Notes: generated by a model from the letters alone, not told the origin. 59,360 bases of DNA from Acidobacteriota bacterium (GCA_029263395.1 JAJCXO010000060.1:1-59360); one strand, 5' to 3'; positions 7,793 through 17,364 are shown, counted from the stretch's first letter. Program-made: numbers and translations.

Positions 7793-9553
7793 CTAGCGCT
7801 CCCAGCCGGCGACGTTCTTCGAGTTGCCTTGTTTGATCAGGCTCTCGAATCTGCTGAGTAACGGTGACGGTTCGTTCGAGTCAATACAGACATCGATAAT
7901 GAACGGACCGTTGGCCTCGATCGCAGCGGTCATCGCGTGATCCAGCATGTCCTCGTTGTCTACCCGGATGCCGTCGGCTCCCATCGAACGAGCAAACGCG
8001 ACAAAGTCGACACGCGGAATGTCGACGTTGGCGTCGGTCAGGCCGAGGGCGCAGTGCCCGTCGCGACACATGCCGTAGCCAGCGTCATTGAGCACAATCC
8101 ATACCGCGGGAGTCTGGTATTGAGCCGCGGAGCTGATCTCCGAGTTCATCAGCATCGAGCCGTCGCCTACCACAGCAACCGCTTTCTTACCCGTGGCGAT
8201 CGCTGCGCCGACCACACCGGTTGCGGTATGACCCATGGAGCCGAACAAGGTGGACACCCGATAGCGTTGGGGCTTGGGGAAGCGCAGATGGTGATTGCAC
8301 CATGCGAACGAGTTGCCGCACTCGGCCAGAACCAGGGCTTCGCTGTTGTCGACGATGTTGCGCTGGATAGATCGCATCAGGACTTGCGGTCGAATCGGAC
8401 CCCGTCCAGCCAGTCTCATCGGGACCGGGTCATCCCAATTGGGCCGACGTGCTTGCTTGGGGGTGTGATAGAGCGTGCCAGGTTGGAAGTGCTCTAGAAG
8501 GTCTCGGACAAAGAGGCCAATATCGGCCTGGATGCCCAGCGTGTGGGCTTCCGGATACGATGTGCCCGGTATCTCCGGATCGATATCCACATGGACGAAG
8601 CCCCCTTGCGGCACCATGTCGTTGTCCCAGAACGACGTCGCTTCACCGAGTCGGCTACCGAGCACGAGCAGCCACTGTGGCTGGTGCTGGATCATGTAGT
8701 CGGTGACGGTGGTATGGCCTCCCAGGCCGGTGACGCCGAGGTATTGGGGATGATTCTCTGGAATGATCCCTTTGCCCCGCGGCGAGCAGAAAACCATCGC
8801 GCCGGTTCTTTCGGCCAACTCCAACACCTGGGGAGCCGCCTCGGTCGCACCGAAGCCGGCCCAGATGGCGAAACTGTCTGTCTTGAACTGTTTGGCGCAT
8901 TGGGCGACAACCTCAGCCGATGCTGTCGGAGGCTGCTGATCCATTTGCGGGAGCAGTCGCGGTATATCGATGCGGTTGGACTGGACCGACATCGGCATCG
9001 AGACGTGGGCTACGAACCCCCCAGGCCGAGATAGGCCCAGGGTCAGGCGCCGCAGCACTTCCGGCAACTCAGAGGCATGTTCCATGCGCACCGCGAAGTC
9101 GAAAATTGGCCCCTTGGTGTAGAGCATGTCCTGAGGCATGGTGTAGGAGCTGGTCTCCTGACTAGCCCATCGCCCGCGCTGGGGTGAGTTGGTCGCGCCG
9201 GAGACCAAAATGACTTTGGCGCCGTCCCAACGGGCTGCGGTCATTCCGGTGAGGCTGTTGAGCAATCCCGGGCCCGTTGTCGCGAAGACAACGGTCGGTT
9301 GGCCACTGGCGAAATGCGCTTCGGTGGCGGCGAAGGCGGCGCCACTCTCATGCCGAAAATGACGCAGCCTGATCGAACTCTCTTGTAGAGCGTCGAAAAC
9401 CAAGGCGATGGCACCGCCACTGACGCCAAATGCCTCTTCCACCCCCAACGCGGCAAGCTGAGCGGCGAGCATCTCGACAATGGTACCCTCGGTGCGGGCA
9501 AGTGCACCGATACCTTGACTAGCAGCCGCTCGTTTCTGAGCCACATTCTGCAT
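7793..9553 (-). CDS. ThDP-dependent enzyme of the acetolactate synthase/decarboxylase superfamily
   Basis: 586 residues from the ATG at 9553, with GAGGAA nine bases upstream; a TTG at 9574 is less likely. The three-domain layout is complete: pyrimidine-binding domain with the conserved Glu in FRHESGAAFAATEAH, a central domain, and the pyrophosphate-binding domain with GDGSMLMNSEISSAAQ and LNDAGYGM (the GDG-N motif) near residues 460-490. This assigns cofactor and fold. The exact reaction (acetolactate, benzoylformate, oxalyl-CoA or another acyloin or decarboxylation chemistry) is not decided. No small regulatory subunit or other branched-chain amino acid gene is adjacent, which argues against a housekeeping acetolactate synthase. 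The leader has two TetR-operator promoters, so expression is probably repressed by the downstream TetR. Confidence 0.85.
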   Translation of the reverse strand: MQNVAQKRAAASQGIGALARTEGTIVEMLAAQLAALGVEEAFGVSGGAIALVFDALQESSIRLRHFRHESGAAFAATEAHFASGQPTVVFATTGPGLLNSLTGMTAARWDGAKVILVSGATNSPQRGRWASQETSSYTMPQDMLYTKGPIFDFAVRMEHASELPEVLRRLTLGLSRPGGFVAHVSMPMSVQSNRIDIPRLLPQMDQQPPTASAEVVAQCAKQFKTDSFAIWAGFGATEAAPQVLELAERTGAMVFCSPRGKGIIPENHPQYLGVTGLGGHTTVTDYMIQHQPQWLLVLGSRLGEATSFWDNDMVPQGGFVHVDIDPEIPGTSYPEAHTLGIQADIGLFVRDLLEHFQPGTLYHTPKQARRPNWDDPVPMRLAGRGPIRPQVLMRSIQRNIVDNSEALVLAECGNSFAWCNHHLRFPKPQRYRVSTLFGSMGHTATGVVGAAIATGKKAVAVVGDGSMLMNSEISSAAQYQTPAVWIVLNDAGYGMCRDGHCALGLTDANVDIPRVDFVAFARSMGADGIRVDNEDMLDHAMTAAIEANGPFIIDVCIDSNEPSPLLSRFESLIKQGNSKNVAGWER

Positions 9554-9852
9554 TGATGTGTTCCTCGAAATCAAACCTCGGCAAGGCCGCTGCGATCTGC
9601 GGTCGAACCGTCACCTGTATGGGAGCCAGCGTGGAGTGGAGACTGACTGAACGAACTATGGAAAGCTGAGGCTCGGTTTCTGAAACCGCGGCTTCAGTTG
9701 AACAGCTCTCGGGATCGACCTTCTCTTAGAGGAGCTGGGACGTGCGACTTGAAGGCCAATCGTTGGACACAAACCGACACTGCCTCGTGTGCATCGAGGC
9801 TTGGGACACTTCGTCGAACCGTGGGGTTGCTACCGCAGTCAACGCATTTACA

Positions 9853-9895
9853 ACCGAACGGTCGGTAGAATTATCGACAGCTACAAAAAAGTCAA
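9853..9895 (-). promoter_or_regulatory. TetR-operator promoter, proximal to the ThDP gene
   Basis: On the minus strand TTGACT (9890-9895), 17 bp, AATTCT (9867-9872), then the dyad ACCGACCGTTCGGT (9853-9866), whose outer five bases are perfectly inverted. It lies about 300 bases upstream of the ThDP-enzyme start. Confidence 0.65.
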
Positions 9896-10256
9896 GCCGC
9901 CGGCCTGTCAAGACTTCAGGTTGGCAACATATCTCTATATTCAAATAGCAAACTGACGCTGAGGCGTAATTTGTAATCCTTGCCCTACAAAGAGAAGAAA
10001 TCTATCCTGAGAGGGCCTCGAGTATGACGGGTCATATAACGTCAAGGGTTTAAAGGCGCAGGTAAATTGCTTCAAAAAAATGAACGCAGAAAAGCATCTC
10101 GCCAACGGACCACGGTCCCGGCAAGCAACTGGAGCTGCCCGGCATGGGATCAGAGGATGATCTCAAGGTTGCCGAGCGGTGAGGCAGAAACACGATCCGT
10201 CAAAGGAAGATACAGAACTCAGGAGAGATCTATGTCGTCATATCTCAATGCAAATT
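9896..10256. other. AT-richer gap between two duplicated promoters; no gene seen
   Basis: About 360 bases between the two TetR-operator promoters. No frame on either strand has protein-like composition or a ribosome-binding site. Either a long leader of the ThDP gene or inserted filler between two copies of the promoter. Confidence 0.5.
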
Positions 10257-10300
10257 GACCAAACGGTCGGTAGAATATGAACGGTCGGTCGATTTGTCAA
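10257..10300 (-). promoter_or_regulatory. TetR-operator promoter, distal copy with two operators
   Basis: On the minus strand TTGACA (10295-10300), exactly 17 bp, TATTCT (10272-10277). One ACCGACCGTT half-operator lies in the spacer (279-290 of this kilobase) and a second, ACCGACCGTTTGGT, immediately follows the -10 box (10257-10271). The -10/operator junction is nearly identical to the copy at 9853, so the two look like a duplicated control element. Confidence 0.65.
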
Positions 10301-10402
10301 GAGGATGTCTTTGGAACGCTGACCCTTTATCCTCGCTGCAAAGGTGTTCAGTTGTTGGATCTTGATGCTGAGTAGAGTTGCTGGATCAGGGATAATGAAG
10401 CC

Positions 10403-12163
10403 ATGATGACCAACAACGACATCGCAGAAATATTCAAGCAGATTGCTTCGGCCCTCGAACTGCTGGAAGCCAATCGATTCAGGATCAACGGCTACCAGAG
10501 AGTCTCGCGAGTTCTCAAGGATCTGACCGAAGATATCGCTGGACTCGTCGCCGAGCATCCTGGCTCGGCAGTGAAGCAGCTGACCGCCATTGACGGTATC
10601 GGCAAGGGGTCGGCGGAGAAGATTGTCGAGCTGGTGGCGAATGGCAAGATGGCCGAACACCAAGAGCTCATGGCGCAGGTACCGGCTGGCCTATTTGACA
10701 TCCTGGCGATCCCTGGCATCGGTCCCAAAGCCGCTACGTTGATGTGGAAGGATCTCGGGATCATCAGCGTGGCAGAGCTCAAAGAGAAGCTCGATTCTCC
10801 TGAGCTGGCCCGCCTGCCGCGGATGGGTGCCAAGACGATCGAGAACATCAAGAAGGCGATCGCTTTTCAAGAGAAGGCGGCCGATCGAGTGCCGCTCGGC
10901 ATCGCTCGTCCGATTGCTCTGCGCCTGCAGGAGGAGTTACGGCAGGTGCCAGGGGTCAAACGCCTGGAGTACGCCGGTAGCTTGCGCCGTGGCCGTGAGA
11001 CGATCGGCGATCTCGACTTCCTTGCAGCGTGTGACGATCCAGAAGCGGTCCGGGAGCGTTTCACCTCCCATCCGGACGTCACCCAGGTGTTGGCTCGTGG
11101 CGACACCAAAAGCTCCGTACGTCTCGAGACCGGAGGGGCGGTGTTACAAGCCGATCTGCGGATTGTCCCCGAAGAGGTCTACGGGGCGGCGCTGATGTAC
11201 TTCACCGGCTCAAAAGAGCACAACGTCCGCCTGCGTGAGATTGCGATCAAGCAAAACCGTCGGCTGAATGAGTACGGTCTTTTCGACGGCACCGATGAAC
11301 GCCCACAAGATCGCGGAGACAGGCCGATTGCTGCCGCCGACGAAGCAGCAATCTACGCGGCTTTGGGGTTACCTCTGATAGCGCCGGAATTGCGCGAGGA
11401 CCGAGGAGAGCTCGAGGGTGAGCCGGCGCGCCTGATCGAGCTGGCGGACATCCGAGCCGAGTTACATGCCCACACGATCGCCAGCGACGGCAAGATGACC
11501 ATCGACGAGTTGGCGGCCTGCGCCCTGCGGCATGGCTACCATACGCTGGCAGTGACCGATCATTCGAAGAGTTCGGTGATTGCCAATGGTCTCGACGAGG
11601 AGCGTTTGTTGGCACATATCGAAGCGGTCCGAGAGGCGAATGCCCGGATCGACGATCTCGAGATTCTGGCCGGGGCCGAGGTTGATATCTTGCCGGATGG
11701 CCGGCTCGACTACGATGATGAGATCCTCGCCCGTCTCGATGTGGTGGTTGCTTCGCCGCATGCCTCGTTGGGCCAGGATCCCAAAACGGCAACCGAGCGT
11801 CTGCTGCGGGCGATCCGCCATCCTTTGGTGCATATCCTCGGACACCCGACCGGGCGCATCATCAATCGGCGGGAGGGGTTGTCGCCAGATATGAACGCTT
11901 TGTTCGCAGCGGCGGTCGAGCACGATACTGCGCTCGAGGTCAATGCCAATTGGCGGCGCCTGGATCTGCGCGATAGCCATCTGCGCCATGCCCTGGAGGC
12001 TGGCTGTCGGATTGCGATCGATACCGACACCCATCGTGAGGAGCAGATGGACTTCTTGATCTATGGCATCCTGACGGCGCGTCGGGCAGGTCTCACAGCC
12101 GCTTCCTGCATCAACACCTGGCCAGCTGAGGAGTTGCACGCTTGGCTCAAGTCGAAGCGCTAG
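10403..12163 (+). CDS. polX: Family X DNA polymerase with PHP exonuclease domain
   Basis: 586 residues, the usual length for bacterial PolX. Order: helix-hairpin-helix 8-kDa-like region ([12 protein letters not shown] near residue 65, IPGIGPKAA near 110), nucleotidyltransferase palm with [16 protein letters not shown] near residues 192-207 (the DLD catalytic aspartates) and a later Asp in QADLRIV, thumb ([19 protein letters not shown]), and a C-terminal PHP domain with [11 protein letters not shown] near residue 352, TDHS, GAEVDI, ASPH, LGHPTGR and DTDTH metal-binding motifs. PolX fills short gaps in base-excision repair, and the PHP domain gives 3'-5' exonuclease and AP-endonuclease activity. 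It overlaps murB by 22 bases. Confidence 0.95.
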   Translation: MMTNNDIAEIFKQIASALELLEANRFRINGYQRVSRVLKDLTEDIAGLVAEHPGSAVKQLTAIDGIGKGSAEKIVELVANGKMAEHQELMAQVPAGLFDILAIPGIGPKAATLMWKDLGIISVAELKEKLDSPELARLPRMGAKTIENIKKAIAFQEKAADRVPLGIARPIALRLQEELRQVPGVKRLEYAGSLRRGRETIGDLDFLAACDDPEAVRERFTSHPDVTQVLARGDTKSSVRLETGGAVLQADLRIVPEEVYGAALMYFTGSKEHNVRLREIAIKQNRRLNEYGLFDGTDERPQDRGDRPIAAADEAAIYAALGLPLIAPELREDRGELEGEPARLIELADIRAELHAHTIASDGKMTIDELAACALRHGYHTLAVTDHSKSSVIANGLDEERLLAHIEAVREANARIDDLEILAGAEVDILPDGRLDYDDEILARLDVVVASPHASLGQDPKTATERLLRAIRHPLVHILGHPTGRIINRREGLSPDMNALFAAAVEHDTALEVNANWRRLDLRDSHLRHALEAGCRIAIDTDTHREEQMDFLIYGILTARRAGLTAASCINTWPAEELHAWLKSKR

Positions 12164-13260
12164 GTTTGGAGATGCCGGCACGCCTTGGTCTCGTTGAGAA
12201 CGAGCCGCTAGCTGCACACACAACCTTCGAAGTTGGCGGCCCTGCACGGTATTTTCTGCATTGCGGCGCTGCAGGCCAGAGCGAAGAACTGCTGCAATGG
12301 GCGAGGCGAGCGGAGATCCCGGTGCTGGTGCTGGGTGGGGGCAGCAATGTTCTGATCTCGGACCGCGGGTTCGATGGTCTTGTGGTGCTAATGAGCGGCG
12401 GCAGTATCGAGCTCGCGTCTTGCGGCGAGCAAGTTCGGGTTCGAGTGGATGCTGGAGTTGAATGGGATGCGCTGGTAGAACGGGTGGTACACGAGGGGCT
12501 CGGAGGACTGGAATGCCTGAGCGGAATTCCTGGCCGGGTTGGTGCGGCGCCGATTCAGAACATCGGAGCTTACGGTCAGGAAGTGGCCGAAACGATCGAC
12601 GGTGTCCAGGTGGTCGAACGAGCGACCGGACAGAAACGTCGGATTTCCGCTAACCAGTGTGGATTTGGCTACCGTTCGAGCCATTTCAAGGGCAAGTGGC
12701 GGGATCGCTTCGTGGTCACCGGCGTCGAGTTTTTGCTGAGCAGAGCCGCGATGGGCAGGGTGACTTATCCGGATCTGCGGCGCCATCTGGGTTTGACACC
12801 GGACGGGCCAGCTCCTGGCCCTCTGGCGGTGCGCGACGGGGTACTCGCCGTGCGACGAGCCAAGTCGATGGTGATCGATGCCGGGGATCCCAATCGGCGG
12901 AGCGCGGGTTCGTTTTTCACCAACCCATTTGTCACCATCGAGACGGCGGCGGCAATTCGTCGACAGTCCGATCGCCAGCTGCCGGCGTATCCTGCAGCTG
13001 ACGGCTCCGTCAAATTGTCAGCGGCATGGTTGATCGAGGAAGCGGGATTTACTCGGGGTTATGAACTCGGCCGAGCTGGCCTTTCTAGTCGCCATACCCT
13101 GGCACTGATCAACCGTGGCGGCGCCACCGCGCAGGACCTGTTGAGTCTGGCGGCCAAAATTCGGCGCCAGGTCCGTGAGATGTTTGGTGTGACCCTGACC
13201 CCAGAGCCTGTGTTTGTTGGCTTCGACCAGCCGGTCGAAGCCTTGATGGATCAAGACTGA
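12142..13260 (+). CDS. murB: UDP-N-acetylenolpyruvoylglucosamine reductase
   Basis: 372 residues from a TTG at 12142, chosen because GAGGAG lies eight bases before it (12128-12133); the alternative ATG at 12172 has only an abutting GGAG. FAD-binding features: LGGGSNVLISDRGFDG, then SGIPGRVGAAPIQNIGAYG, and the catalytic regions YRSSHFKGKWRD and RSAGSFFTNPFV (Ser proton donor). The C-terminal part carries SAAWLIEEAGF and a conserved Glu near TPEPVFVG. It reduces UDP-GlcNAc-enolpyruvate with NADPH in peptidoglycan synthesis in the cytoplasm. The Y-loop pattern matches the Escherichia coli type. Overlap with polX implies coupled translation, and nth follows after 8 bases. Confidence 0.95.
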   Translation: MAQVEALGLEMPARLGLVENEPLAAHTTFEVGGPARYFLHCGAAGQSEELLQWARRAEIPVLVLGGGSNVLISDRGFDGLVVLMSGGSIELASCGEQVRVRVDAGVEWDALVERVVHEGLGGLECLSGIPGRVGAAPIQNIGAYGQEVAETIDGVQVVERATGQKRRISANQCGFGYRSSHFKGKWRDRFVVTGVEFLLSRAAMGRVTYPDLRRHLGLTPDGPAPGPLAVRDGVLAVRRAKSMVIDAGDPNRRSAGSFFTNPFVTIETAAAIRRQSDRQLPAYPAADGSVKLSAAWLIEEAGFTRGYELGRAGLSSRHTLALINRGGATAQDLLSLAAKIRRQVREMFGVTLTPEPVFVGFDQPVEALMDQD

Positions 13261-13268
13261 GGAGCTTC

Positions 13269-13940
13269 ATGAAGCGCGAAGAAAAAACTCGAAAGATTGT
13301 CGAGATTCTCGACGATCTGTATCCGACAACTCCGATCCCGCTCGATCACAGCGATCCGTTTACGTTGTTGATTGCGGTCCTGCTGTCGGCTCAAACAACC
13401 GACAAAAAGGTGAATGAAGTGACCCCGGCGCTGTTCGCAAGTGGCCCGACGCCGGAGCGTATGGCCCAGCTGGCGGTGGAGGAGATTCGAGAGCATATTC
13501 GCCAGCTTGGCCTGGCGCCGCAGAAAGCGAAGAACATTCACAAGCTGAGTCACATGCTCGTCGAGCAGGGCAGTGAGGTTCCGAGAACCTTCGACGGCCT
13601 CGAAGCGCTGCCAGGGGTTGGGCACAAGACGGCCTCGGTGGTGATGGCGCAAGCTTTCGGTTTCCCGGCGTTTCCCGTCGACACCCACATTCACCGATTA
13701 GCCGCTCGCTGGGGCTTGAGCAACGGTGCGAGTGTCGTCAAAACCGAGCGTGATCTCAAACGGGCCTTCGACGAGTCGTTGTGGAATCGACTCCACTTGC
13801 AGATCATTTTTTTCGGTCGTGAGTATTGTCCAGCGCTTTACCATGACCTGGAGGAGTGCCCGATCTGCTCTTGGGCGGCGACCAAAAAACGCAAGGCAGA
13901 AGAGCTTGCGGTTCGAAATCGACGTCGACGGAAATCTTGA
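13269..13940 (+). CDS. nth: Endonuclease III with incomplete iron-sulfur motif
   Basis: 223 residues. HhH-GPD glycosylase with LLSAQTTDKKVNEVTP near residue 40, the helix-hairpin-helix LPGVGHKTASVV containing the catalytic Lys (~120), and the catalytic Asp in FPVDTHIHR (~138). Most Nth proteins end with Cys-x6-Cys-x2-Cys-x5-Cys holding a [4Fe-4S] cluster. Here the pattern is Cys-x9-Cys-x2-Cys with no fourth Cys, followed by a basic tail (KKRKAEELAVRNRRRRKS). The cluster is therefore probably absent, as in some other bacterial lineages, while base-excision activity is expected to remain. It lies 8 bases after murB in a polX-murB-nth set. Confidence 0.93.
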   Translation: MKREEKTRKIVEILDDLYPTTPIPLDHSDPFTLLIAVLLSAQTTDKKVNEVTPALFASGPTPERMAQLAVEEIREHIRQLGLAPQKAKNIHKLSHMLVEQGSEVPRTFDGLEALPGVGHKTASVVMAQAFGFPAFPVDTHIHRLAARWGLSNGASVVKTERDLKRAFDESLWNRLHLQIIFFGREYCPALYHDLEECPICSWAATKKRKAEELAVRNRRRRKS

Positions 13941-14018
13941 GCAACTCTCGATCATCTAATGTCGTAAACTCTTGACACGTCTTCGGGACGGTGGCTTCTG
14001 GAAACAAAGGGAGGCAGT

Positions 14019-15194
14019 ATGCGTCTGGCGGTGGTTTGTTATCCCACCTATGGTGGTAGCGGCGTGGTTGCGACCGAGCTCGCTCAGGAGCTGGCGCGGC
14101 GCGATCATCAGGTCCACATGGTGTCCTATGAGCGGCCCTTTCGTTTCGATGAGTCGCAAGAAAATCTGTTTTTCCATCAAGTGGAAGTCAGCGACTATCC
14201 ACTGTTCCGCTATCAGCCGTACTCGCTGAACCTGACCAACAAGATCATCGAGCTGGTAGAAGAGCACGGCGTCGAAGTGGTACACAGCCATTACGCGATA
14301 CCTCACGCCCAAGCCGCGTGGATGGCCCGAGAGGTTCTAAGGGAAGAACGGGGCCTAGACGTCAAGCTAGCGTGCACCCTCCACGGTACGGATATCACAT
14401 TGGTTGGTATCGAGCGCAGTTTCTACGAGCTGACCCGTTTCGCGATCCAACGCCAAGACTTGCTGACCGCTCCTAGCCACTGGCTGACCGAAAAAACAGA
14501 AACCGAGTTTCAGATTCCTCGGGAAGACATGGTGGTGATCCCCAACTTTGTCGACTTGGGGCGCTTTCGCCCAGCGGATGGGACCGCCAAGCGTCGTGAG
14601 TTGGGAGCTGAAGGTCGAGCACTTGTGACCCATGTCTCTAACTTCCGGCCGGTCAAGCGGGTCCAGGATGTGGTGAGTGCGTTTGCTGTCTTGCGGCAGC
14701 GGCTGGATGCGGTACTGGCCTTGGTGGGGAGTGGTCCGGATCTCGATATGGCGCTTCGACTAGCCGATGCGCTGGGAGTGCGAGAACATGTCCGTGCCCT
14801 TGGCAAGCTCGACGATCTGGAAACGGTGCTGCAAGCGTCGGACGTCTTTTTCTTACCGAGTTTGGTAGAAAGCTTCGGCCTCGCAGCCCTCGAGGCCCAA
14901 GCCTGTGGTTGTCCAGTGATCGGCTACCGTGCCGGCGGCCTGCCCGAGGTGGTCGAAGACCAGGTGACCGGCATCCTCTGTCCGGAGAAAGAAGATGTGT
15001 GTCTTGGCTCTCTGACGGCAGATTTGCTCGAGAATCCTGACCGTCTTCAGGCGATGCGTGTCGCCTCGAGTCGCCGCGCAGAACTGTTCGCGACCGCCCC
15101 GATTATCGACCGTTATGAAAAAGCTCTGTGCTGCCTGGTCCACGCTGACCGAGTCTGCGACGCAACCTCGATGACCGATTGTGTCCACCCGTAA
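14019..15194 (+). CDS. bshA: N-acetyl-alpha-D-glucosaminyl L-malate synthase
   Basis: 391 residues. GT4 (GT-B) glycosyltransferase with the BshA signature CYPTYGGSGVVATELAQ at the N-terminus, VHSHYAIPHAQAAWMA, TLHGTDITLVG, IPNFVDLGRF, and the donor-binding VESFGLAALEAQACGCPVIGY. It transfers GlcNAc from UDP-GlcNAc to L-malate, the first step of bacillithiol synthesis. BshB and BshC are not in the window. The N-terminal motifs separate BshA well from other GT4 enzymes, so the symbol is justified. Confidence 0.93.
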   Translation: MRLAVVCYPTYGGSGVVATELAQELARRDHQVHMVSYERPFRFDESQENLFFHQVEVSDYPLFRYQPYSLNLTNKIIELVEEHGVEVVHSHYAIPHAQAAWMAREVLREERGLDVKLACTLHGTDITLVGIERSFYELTRFAIQRQDLLTAPSHWLTEKTETEFQIPREDMVVIPNFVDLGRFRPADGTAKRRELGAEGRALVTHVSNFRPVKRVQDVVSAFAVLRQRLDAVLALVGSGPDLDMALRLADALGVREHVRALGKLDDLETVLQASDVFFLPSLVESFGLAALEAQACGCPVIGYRAGGLPEVVEDQVTGILCPEKEDVCLGSLTADLLENPDRLQAMRVASSRRAELFATAPIIDRYEKALCCLVHADRVCDATSMTDCVHP

Positions 15195-15264
15195 CCTGAT
15201 TGGGGTCCTGTTGGGCCCACAAGATCGACTGAGCTCTCGATGTCGTTCTTGGATGGGAACTAGC

Positions 15265-16308
15265 TCAGCGGCCCCGCCGCGATAGCTCGAGAGCCTTTCG
15301 GTAAAGGTTGCGGGCTTCGTCGACATCTCCGGTCCTGAGGCTACGGCGGGCTAGGGTCAGGTATCCGAGCGCATCATCGGTTGCCAGGTGAGCAGCGTCA
15401 TCCAACAACGAGTCGGCTTCGTTGAGTCGCCCTTGAAGACGCAGCAACGCAGCGAGGCTTTGGTAGGCGATAACGGCCCCGGGATCGGCCCGCAACGCTG
15501 CTTGATAGGCAGCCTCGGCATCCTCCAATTCGCCGGTCCGACGCAGAGCCACCCCCAGGTTGATCCAGGCAGGAGCCAGCGCCGGGGCAAGCTCGGTGGC
15601 CTGGCGCAGCCAGCCGATCGCGTTCGCGGTTTGGTTGTTGATCATCGATTCGACGCCACGGTTGGAATAAAAGAGAGCAATCGCGGTGAGATCTGTGACC
15701 GGTAACACCCGATAGTCTCCACCGTCGGATTCGCCAGCAAAATCGAAAATTTTCAGCTGCCGCGGGGAACCATGGGCAGCAGCCAGGTGACCTTCGGTGA
15801 TGCGTAGCGAACCCTGCCGGCGGCTTTTGCCGAGGTCCTCGACCATGACAAAAAATGCTGGGACACCCGCATGTCGCGCCAGTGCCACAAACAGTGCTGC
15901 GTAGCCGACACAGTTGGCGCGGCGAGTCCGGAACGCCTCGACGGCTGTCGGGGTCCGCTCCAGGTCTTCCTGTAAACCGATGCGTTGTGGATCCAAGAGC
16001 GCTTGGGTGATCGATCGTAGACGCCTCAGAGGGGAGTGGTCAGCAGGAGCAATCCGCTGCACCCAACCGCTGATCTCCTCGTCGAGCTCGAAGGGGATGA
16101 TCAATTCCGCCGGCGGCGCCTCGTAGCTTTGGGTGGTGAGCGGCTCTGCAGTGAGATTTTGTGCGGCGAGATTCTCTGCAGCGAACGGTTGCAGGACCGT
16201 TACCAACAGGAGCGCTGCAAGCCATGGGCTCGAGATTCGACGCCAGCGCCTCTTACGAGCTCCGGGTCCTAGTCTTGTCGAGTTTTTGGCTGAGGCTGTT
16301 TCCCTCAT
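15265..16308 (-). CDS. Exported transglutaminase-like protein with TPR repeats
   Basis: 347 residues from the ATG at 16308; a TTG at 16320 just after AGGTAGG is an alternative. A basic N-terminus and a membrane or signal segment (SPWLAALLLVTVLQPFA) are followed by an N-A-E-N-L-type low-complexity stretch made by short DNA duplications. The middle is a transglutaminase-like core: Cys in RRANCVGYAALFVALARHAGVPAFF, His in EGHLAAAHG, Asp in IFDFAG. From residue ~215 there are TPR helices (AIGWLRQATELAPALAPAWINLG, AYQAALRADPGAVIAY, NLYRKALELS). Such proteins act in the envelope as proteases or cross-linkers of unknown substrate, or as scaffolds. It converges with bshA. Confidence 0.78.
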   Translation of the reverse strand: MRETASAKNSTRLGPGARKRRWRRISSPWLAALLLVTVLQPFAAENLAAQNLTAEPLTTQSYEAPPAELIIPFELDEEISGWVQRIAPADHSPLRRLRSITQALLDPQRIGLQEDLERTPTAVEAFRTRRANCVGYAALFVALARHAGVPAFFVMVEDLGKSRRQGSLRITEGHLAAAHGSPRQLKIFDFAGESDGGDYRVLPVTDLTAIALFYSNRGVESMINNQTANAIGWLRQATELAPALAPAWINLGVALRRTGELEDAEAAYQAALRADPGAVIAYQSLAALLRLQGRLNEADSLLDDAAHLATDDALGYLTLARRSLRTGDVDEARNLYRKALELSRRGR

Positions 16309-16528
16309 GATGTGGATCAATCTACCTACCTGAAGGTCAGTTCGTCAAGCGTGTTCGTGAGAATTCCTTGAATGTTGCCCTTTAGAGATGGGTGTTTTCT
16401 AGTTAAACATCTGATTCTGATGGGTTAACATTCAGCTTCATCGTGTTGATCAAGCGAGTCCAGATGGTTGTATTGGGCGGATACACGCACGGCCTTAGGC
16501 GTTATAGACCATGGAAGGGTAATGATAG

Positions 16529-16557
16529 TTGCGGTCTTACCGACCAATAGGTAGAAT
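16529..16557 (+). promoter_or_regulatory. Promoter with overlapping TetR-type operator
   Basis: TTGCGG (16529-16534), a 17-bp spacer and TAGAAT (16552-16557). The spacer contains TACCGACCAATAGGTA (16538-16553), whose ends TACC/GGTA are inverted. It lies ~50 bases before the downstream TetR gene, as expected for autoregulation. The ACCGACC half site also resembles the operators at 7700-10300. Confidence 0.6.
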
Positions 16558-16605
16558 GCTCGTGACGACGCCCCCCCTCCATCTACTATCGACACGAGCC
16601 TTGCC

Positions 16606-17190
16606 ATGAATGCCCCCGATACTCGAACCGCGATCCTCGACCTTGCAGAGGAGTTGGTTCGCAGCCGCAGCTTCAATGCCTTCAGCTATCAAGACCTGGC
16701 TGACGGAATTGGTATCCGCAAAGCCAGTGTCCATTACCATTTTCAGACCAAAGAAGATCTCGGTGTGGCACTGGTTGAGCGATTACGGCGCCAGGCTGTC
16801 GCTTGGGCCAGCTCTCTGATGGAGCGCAATGTTTCGCCGCTAGAGAAGCTCGATGCCTACTTTGAGTTTCAGGCCGAAAGCGTCAGCAGCAAGGGCATGA
16901 TCTGTCCCCATGGGGCTCTGGGTGCCGAGTACAATGCTTTGCCGGAGCGAGTTCAGGAGTCGTACATCGAGTTCCTGGAGCAGATTCAAACCTGGCTCAC
17001 GTCATTGCTGCGCAAGGGCCAGGCGCAAGGCGTTTTTGTCGACAATGTCCCGCCAGAAGATCAGGCCGCGCTAATCCAATCCGCAATTCAGGGAGCCTTG
17101 CAACTATCCCGGGCGAGCGGCAAGCAGCAGCGGTTTTATGCGGTGGTCAAGGGCCTGAGGGACCATGTCTTGCGTCCCGCGGAGAGTTGA
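16606..17190 (+). CDS. TetR-family transcriptional regulator
   Basis: 194 residues. N-terminal helix-turn-helix FNAFSYQDLADGIGIRKASVHYHFQTKEDLG, then an all-helical ligand domain containing the CPHGALGAEYNALP motif common in the AcrR/YxaF-like branch. It stands alone: the 16529 promoter precedes it and the kinase gene begins 175 bases later. The target may be itself, the adjacent divergent gene, or distant genes; the sequence does not decide. Confidence 0.9.
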   Translation: MNAPDTRTAILDLAEELVRSRSFNAFSYQDLADGIGIRKASVHYHFQTKEDLGVALVERLRRQAVAWASSLMERNVSPLEKLDAYFEFQAESVSSKGMICPHGALGAEYNALPERVQESYIEFLEQIQTWLTSLLRKGQAQGVFVDNVPPEDQAALIQSAIQGALQLSRASGKQQRFYAVVKGLRDHVLRPAES

Positions 17191-17244
17191 ATCCGCTTGG
17201 CAGGTGCACCTACAGTCAATTCGAGGTAGGGTAGCCCCCCAGTG

Positions 17245-17274
17245 AGGGTCTGGGCGTACAATAGGGTCTGGGCG
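17245..17274. repeat. 12-bp direct duplication
   Basis: AGGGTCTGGGCG occurs at 17245-17256 and 17263-17274 in the gap between the TetR gene and the kinase gene. Confidence 0.7.
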
Positions 17275-17364
17275 CAAATTTTGTACCTTGGGCAACTCCG
17301 TCCCGTATCCGGCGAGTCGTCTTCTGTGGAAGCGTTCGTCCTCTACAATGAACTTCGATGACCC

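Noticed and set aside
9896-10256. Small gene or riboswitch between the duplicated TetR promoters
   Set aside because: No frame with a ribosome-binding site and no recognisable conserved RNA motif.
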